This document shows positions 59,783 through 64,000 of a stretch of DNA of 64,000 nt, piece by piece. Numbering within the stretch: the first letter of the stretch is position 1; each line of letters starts with the position of its first letter. The DNA comes from Klebsormidium nitens (Eukaryota > Streptophyta > Klebsormidiophyceae > Klebsormidiales > Klebsormidiaceae). The position numbers and the translations under genes are program-made. Location: the NCBI GenBank assembly GCA_000708835.1, contig DF237229.1, positions 8,059 through 72,058 of the forward strand, written 5' to 3'. Under the pieces are notes generated by a model. That model was given only the letters and a program-made list of their open reading frames with translations, ran no database searches and was not told the origin of the DNA.

Positions 59783-60323
59783 AAGTAGACTCCTTTTGTT
59801 AGTGTCTCCGCCACTCTGATTGGTGTGAATTACTCCCAACCCACCTGGAAGCACCTGAAGGGTGACAATTATTGCAGTCTGTCAGTGGTTACGGGAGTGG
59901 TTACAACGTTGACAATGAGACTGACATCGACATTGACATCGACGTTGACATTGACATTAACCCGGGGCACTTACTTTGACATTAGGGTTACGTTGCAAAC
60001 CTGTGACGGTTCACGCCAATCGACGAGCGCTTTGTTAGGGTTACGCCATTCCCAGTGACATTAGGGTTACTCACTGACAGAGACAACCGGGCAGAGTTCT
60101 TTTAGTTTTAGTGTTGTAGGCCATTTATCCTGACCCGGTTCCATCCGTACTAGAATCCGTACCGCAAAGTGTACGGTAAAACCTGAAATTCTGACGCATT
60201 TTTGTTCAAAGGACCTGAGCTGACAGTACGGTCCACGCGGATACCCTGTGAACCTATGATCCCGCGTGTAAGATGTTTTCACACTTTTTGGGAGCCTGAG
60301 ACACTAACAAAAGGAGTCTACTT
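59783..60323. repeat. Long-range 26-bp perfect inverted repeat
   Basis: AAGTAGACTCCTTTTGTTAG and the next six bases (59783-59808) are exactly inverted at 60298-60323, framing 541 bases. Weaker similarity (TACT-C/G-AG) continues outward. No clear target duplication was found, so it may be an old foldback element or an element with eroded ends. Confidence 0.6.
59924..59962 (+). repeat. Hexanucleotide microsatellite (GACATT/GACATC)
   Basis: Imperfect tandem GACATC-GACATT-GACATC-GACGTT-GACATT-GACATT. It makes a spurious TSTLTSTLTLTL-type open frame. Confidence 0.7.
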
Positions 60324-60370
60324 CGTCGTACTTGCGTTACTGAGTACTCCCTACATGCACATGTATAGCT

Positions 60371-60510
60371 AGCGCCCGCCGCCACACCGCGCGTGGCCTC
60401 GTCCGGTTCCGCGGCCGCGCCGTTATGCGCGCCGCGCGCGTAACGCGGCCGGCTTGGCGCAGAAACCCTGCAACGACCGGCCGGCGGCCGGCCGGCCAGC
60501 TGCACAGTGC
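60371..60510. other. GC-rich, CpG-dense block with palindromes
   Basis: Strongly GC-rich with nested self-complementary words such as CCGGCCGGCGGCCGGCCGG and GCGCGCCGCGCGCG. It lies far from both flanking starts and has no coding signature. Confidence 0.5.
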
Positions 60511-60567
60511 ACAGTGCACATGTGACACATGTCCACATCGACACTGGACAGCTACGGTAGTAGCATC

Positions 60568-61312
60568 TGCATAATGGAGCATAATGGATCAGTCACAACA
60601 GTGTTTCTTTACGGCGCTGTCATCCAGGTCGGGCATCCATGATCCAGGCAACTCCTGCGAGTCCCTTGGACCCTTGTTAAATGGCCGAGGCCCAATTGCG
60701 GTAACCCTGGGGTTACGTAAGTCAGGAATCAGGATACTGACGTGAATTACTGAGAGGCTTGTCTCCTAAGATTCAGAAGCCCCGGGCAGAGGGGCAGTAC
60801 CACAACTAGGTACCTAAAACCCCTTAAACCCAAAAACGCGCTCCGCACCCCTACCCAACTAAACCAACCCTACCCGTCCCGACTCCCCCACCCTAGACCT
60901 TGTTAGACAATGGACTCGATCGGGAGTTCCGCAATTCCGCATTCGATGTTTATCAGTGCATAATGGTATAATGGAGCATTTCAAAGTGTTTCTTTCGGGC
61001 GCTGACATCGTGCTGACATCCAGGTCTGATAGATGTCTTCACAACAGTATCCTGTCTTACGTAACCCCAGGGTTACCGCAGAATTGCTACATACGCATTA
61101 GAGGCGAATTCAAGGTAACTCGAGCTATGTAACTAACCGCATGTAGCTGGCCTAACTTTTTTCACGCCAAGCCAGGCGCTATCCATGCTGTAAAAACCGG
61201 GAATGTAGAAACAACTTCACTGCGCTGGCAGCCTGGCACTTTCAACTGCATAATGGAGCATTAAGTGATTGGGCGTTTCCTTCTTCAAGTTTTTGGCGCT
61301 GACATCCAGGTC
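60568..61312 (+). repeat. Three dispersed copies of a 60-70-bp module
   Basis: Copies at 60568-60630, 60957-61026 and 61247-61312 each begin TGCATAATGGAGCA (the second with an insertion) and end in a form of GGCGCTGACATCCAGGTC, with a T-rich middle (TGTTTCTTT). The middle copy lies inside the MITE-like element. Confidence 0.7.
60698..61079. mobile_element. MITE-like inverted-repeat element, about 382 bp
   Basis: A 29-bp inverted repeat with one mismatch marks both ends: GCGGTAACCCTGGGGTTACG onward at 60698-60726 and its inverse at 61051-61079. Allowing an 8-9-base gap, pairing extends to about 45 bases. Each end is itself a near-palindrome (GTAACCC-tg-GGGTTAC). AATT borders both sides but is self-complementary, so the target duplication is ambiguous. 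No transposase. Confidence 0.6.
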
Positions 61313-62257
61313 TGTGCAGTGCAGACTCCAGTGTGCACCTGTTCGCAGAGTCGGGCTGCGCCACTAAGTGGCAGCCGCTTCCCCCGCGCGTTTCCTGTTG
61401 TTGTATTGTTCGATACTGTCGTGATTCGTGAATGCTCCGGAGTCCAGACTCCAGAGTCCAATGGCAGATTCACTAGGTCAAAACTTTTCAACAGTATCCC
61501 GCTTGACTTCTGCTGTATTGCATTGCCTGGGCCCTGGACGGTCAATCGCAGGCCCTGTGCAGGACCTGTGCACAGTCAATATTTTTCGGCCGTTTCAGGG
61601 GGACCACGCGCGTACGTGGTACGTACCAAGTAAATAATAAGATCACAAGAGCTCTCGCTTTGATGACAGTTATTTTTATCGACGGCGGGTGCTAAGCTGT
61701 AGGCTACCCTGTGTACGGTTGTCATATTGACCCATGGGTACTTTGATTCCTGACAGTGATTCCGACGAATCACGTGAGCTGAGCACGATCCGGCACTGTA
61801 GTTACTATGCAGCCCCACCGGCAGAAGGTCGAACCACCTAGAGGCTAGAAAGAGGCTAGGTTTCGTCGATCGCTAGACGTAGCAGAAGCAGAACAGTAGA
61901 ACAGTAGAAAACAGACAAGCTAGAAGCCTATGCAGGGCCTATGCAAACATGCTAGCCTTCATGTAGTAAGACAAGTCGTTTGCGCCCCATTCGACGACGA
62001 AAGCATGGGAGATTCGTTTGCATAATACATCGATGCGTACTTCTGTTTGCATTTAATATACATCATGGATGGAAACCGCCTCAAGGCTCAAAGCCTGTGC
62101 GTATACTTTTCAAGAATCAAGGGCATGGGCAGATCCGGTTTGCATTTGATGCTTCAGAATCAGCAGCTCTGAAACTGGGGAAGCCTCTTCCATGCAGCTA
62201 CCATTGGGGCAGTTAGTGCTCACACGACCAAGAAGGTTTTGAGTGCAGCCTCAGTGC

Positions 62258-62264
62258 TATAAAG
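62258..62264 (+). promoter_or_regulatory. TATA box of the Cys-rich gene
   Basis: TATAAAG lies 134 bases before the ATG at 62398. Transcription would start at about 62290, giving a leader of roughly 105 bases that contains CAAGCAAGCAAGCAA. Confidence 0.5.
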
Positions 62265-62397
62265 GCAGCTCGCAAGTCCATCGACGGTTATTCACAACTC
62301 GCCATTCTCGCAAGCAAGCAAGCAACTCCGCAGCTCTTCTCCAGAGACACCAGATCTTCTTCCTCACCTACACTACATAGTCCAAGTGCTAGCTGCT

Positions 62398-63939
62398 ATG
62401 GCGTCCAGCTCAGCCCTGTCGGTCCTTGTTGCCCTTGTGCTTGTGGCCGCCCTGAGTGTGCCTACGTCCGGCTCTGAAGCAGCGGACAGCTGGGACATGT
62501 CCCACGTCCACCCCGGCCTTTCCAGGGAGCTCCTGGCTACACCTGTTGCCGGTAAGAAGACTCTGGCAAGGTTGACCATTTGCTAATAATCCTGATCATT
62601 GACGTCCTGCCCTCCCTACTGGACCTGAATCAGCGAAGATGTGTTGTGAAGTTGCGAAGATGGATCTTAATTATGTGTAAGTTGGGTTCCAATTTGATAA
62701 TGCTTCCTTTGCCTGCAATGACACCCTCTCGAATCTCCCATAGCAAGAATGTGTAAGACAGCCGAGTCTAATCAGATCATCATGAACAAAGACGTGTTCT
62801 TGCTGTTCGAACGTTTCCAGGCAGCTTGATTATGCAGGATCAAATACTTTCACCGTTTCTATCACACTTTTTCCCTCCTGCATCGCTTCAGACTGTCCTC
62901 GGCTCTCCCTCAATCCTCTCTTCTACTACTAGTAGGCTACACTTGTTTGTCTGCCTGTTATGTACCGCCTCACTGGCAGATCCAGGAAGCAGGAAGCTTC
63001 TTGGTAGAAGATCCGGCTACTTCCCAGCAGGGAATCATCTCTCTTTGTGCTTGCCAGCGCCAATCTGCAGAAGCCAACCTCGCGTTCCTTCGATCTTGAA
63101 CTGATCCTTGATTCGGCAGCTTGTTGACTTGTTAACAAGAACAAGAACAAGAACAAGTTGCTGAGCTCGTTTCAAACCTCGTCCCCCCCTTATTTTCCAA
63201 GGCTGTGTCTGCCCCCCCGGTACTGGCGGCGTCAACTGTGATGTGTGCCCAGCGGGCACCTTCTCTCCTGGGGGCCCCCCATCCTCCACCAACTGCAACC
63301 CTTGCCCCGACTTCTCCATAGCGCCCAGGCCAGGGTTCGGCAAGTGCAGAGCGTGCGCCGCCGGGCAGGGCACAAACCTTGCCAGAACCAAGTGCTGTGA
63401 GTATTTCCTGAGTCCTCTTACATAGGAGGGACAAGTTCTCCTGGAAGATTGTTTTCCTGAAGATTAATCTCTGCAGAGATTGTTCTCCTGATTGGCAATC
63501 AAGGTTCTGGGCTTTCGGGCTTGCCAGGTGCGAGAACGCACTTACCCAGGACAGTGATGTCACAAAGAACAAAGCAGCTAGTCCACCTTTTGATGACGTT
63601 GCAACGGTTCCTAGCAAGGCGTTCCCAGGTGACTCTTTGCTTCAGCAATTATCCAGACGTCACTAGCTTCTGATGCGTTGCATTTGCTCAATAAAGATAT
63701 ATATGAAACGTTTCTTGAGAGCACTAATGCTAGCAGTCGGCAAGGAGATGATGGTCTGATATTTAGTGCGTAAATCTGATCCTATCCATCGCTCGTGCCC
63801 TGCAGTTGCTTGCTCGGGGGGGCCCCTCGCACCTTTCCCTTGCAACAAACCCCAATTTGGCGGTAACCCCCAGGCGTGCCCTGGCTGCCAGGGAGATAAC
63901 AGCATCGGCTGCTGCATTCCCGGGACGTATTGCTGCTAA
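62398..63939 (+). CDS. Small secreted Cys-rich protein, 3 exons, 160 aa
   Basis: A signal peptide is clear: MASSSALSVLVALVLVAALS, with cleavage probably near residues 25-29. Exons: 62398-62551, 63202-63396, 63806-63939; phases agree. The mature part has 17 cysteines in C-x-C and C-x2-C patterns: GCVCPPGTGG, CDVCPAGTFSPGG, NCNPCPDFS, KCRACAAGQGT, then QACPGCQGD, GCC and a terminal YCC. The CPAGTFS and CRACAAGQGT blocks resemble the ephrin-receptor-like/GCC2-GCC3 fold found in many algal cell-surface proteins. The odd cysteine count and the CC end suggest an intermolecular bond. The function is unknown; cell-wall or extracellular-matrix adhesion or defence are guesses. The gene is complete, with a TATA box at 62258. 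Confidence 0.85.
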
Positions 63940-64000
63940 GCAGTTGAGAAACTGGGTGACGATCAGTCAAGGAAATTTGAAGAAGGGAATACAGCTTTAG
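63940..64000. other. Window end, nothing seen
   Basis: Sixty-one bases of 3' UTR or spacer after the Cys-rich gene. Confidence 0.4.

Larger units (their letters stand above)
59645..62397. other. Repeat-rich divergent spacer
   Basis: 2.75 kb without a supported gene. It holds a long-range inverted repeat (59783/60323), a GACATT-type microsatellite, a GC-rich block, a MITE-like element (60698-61079) and three copies of a short module (60568-61312), each listed separately. The last 150 bases are the promoter and leader of the Cys-rich gene. Confidence 0.6.

Noticed and set aside
59825-60058. Plus-strand frame with TSTLTSTLTLTL repeats as a gene
   Set aside because: Produced by the GACATT microsatellite; no other support.
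59985-60900. Telomere-like TAGGGTTAC and CCCTTAAACCC words as an interstitial telomere array
   Set aside because: Only isolated single units, not a tandem array of TTTAGGG.
1-64000. CRISPR arrays, rRNA or tRNA genes, prokaryotic operons
   Set aside because: No regular spacer-repeat arrays, no rRNA-like blocks and no convincing tRNA cloverleaf were seen by eye; the genes are spliced eukaryotic genes. A tRNAscan run could still find a missed tRNA.

Overview
This looks like nuclear DNA of a green, plant-like eukaryote, most simply a streptophyte alga (Klebsormidium-like) or a close relative. The genes are split by many short GT-AG introns. The proteins are land-plant in style: a plant-type cyclic-nucleotide-gated channel with an IQ motif, a plant-like U1A spliceosomal protein, an OTU protease of the Arabidopsis OTU4 type, and a plastid-type DUF3598 protein. 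The genus is an inference from overall character; no search was run. Exon models below were built by hand from conserved protein blocks, GT/AG sites and phase. Every junction I list keeps the reading frame.

Layout, left to right. 1.3-5.5 kb (-): CNGC ion channel. 6.3-7.2 kb (+): ATX1 copper chaperone. 8.4-11.6 kb (-): N-myristoyltransferase. 12.2-14.1 kb (+): U1A. 15.7-18.1 kb (-): OTU protease. 20.0-22.5 kb (+): unrecognised protein with Trp-Trp pairs. 23.0-23.7 kb: assembly gap of N. 25.6-27.7 kb (+): intronless F-box-like protein with a hydrophobic tail. 29.3-35.9 kb (-): PUS7/TruD pseudouridine synthase. 37.0-40.7 kb (+): FYVE-ankyrin protein. 41.9-43.5 kb (+): low-molecular-weight phosphatase/arsenate-reductase-like protein. 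44.4-45.8 kb (-): broken F-box/LRR gene. 46.8-51.3 kb (+): Sec14/CRAL-TRIO protein with a likely transit peptide. 52.9-54.6 kb (-): cytochrome c. 56.1-59.6 kb (-): DUF3598 protein. 59.7-61.4 kb: nest of inverted and direct repeats. 62.4-63.9 kb (+): small secreted Cys-rich protein.

Genes mostly alternate strand, so they form divergent pairs sharing 0.6-2.8 kb promoters, and convergent pairs separated by spacers rich in short palindromes. There is no operon or pathway cluster. The genes are ordinary housekeeping and signalling functions: RNA processing, protein lipidation, deubiquitination, lipid transfer and signalling, respiration and metal handling.

The most notable non-gene structures are: (a) a 529-bp Tourist/PIF-Harbinger-like MITE inside the shared PUS7/FYVE promoter; (b) diverged tandem copies of a 3' splice site plus the first bases of its exon, with a period of about 130-139 bp, in two unrelated genes (PUS7 and the Sec14-like gene), both creating frame-shifting decoy acceptors; (c) a second MITE-like inverted-repeat element within the 60-61 kb repeat nest.
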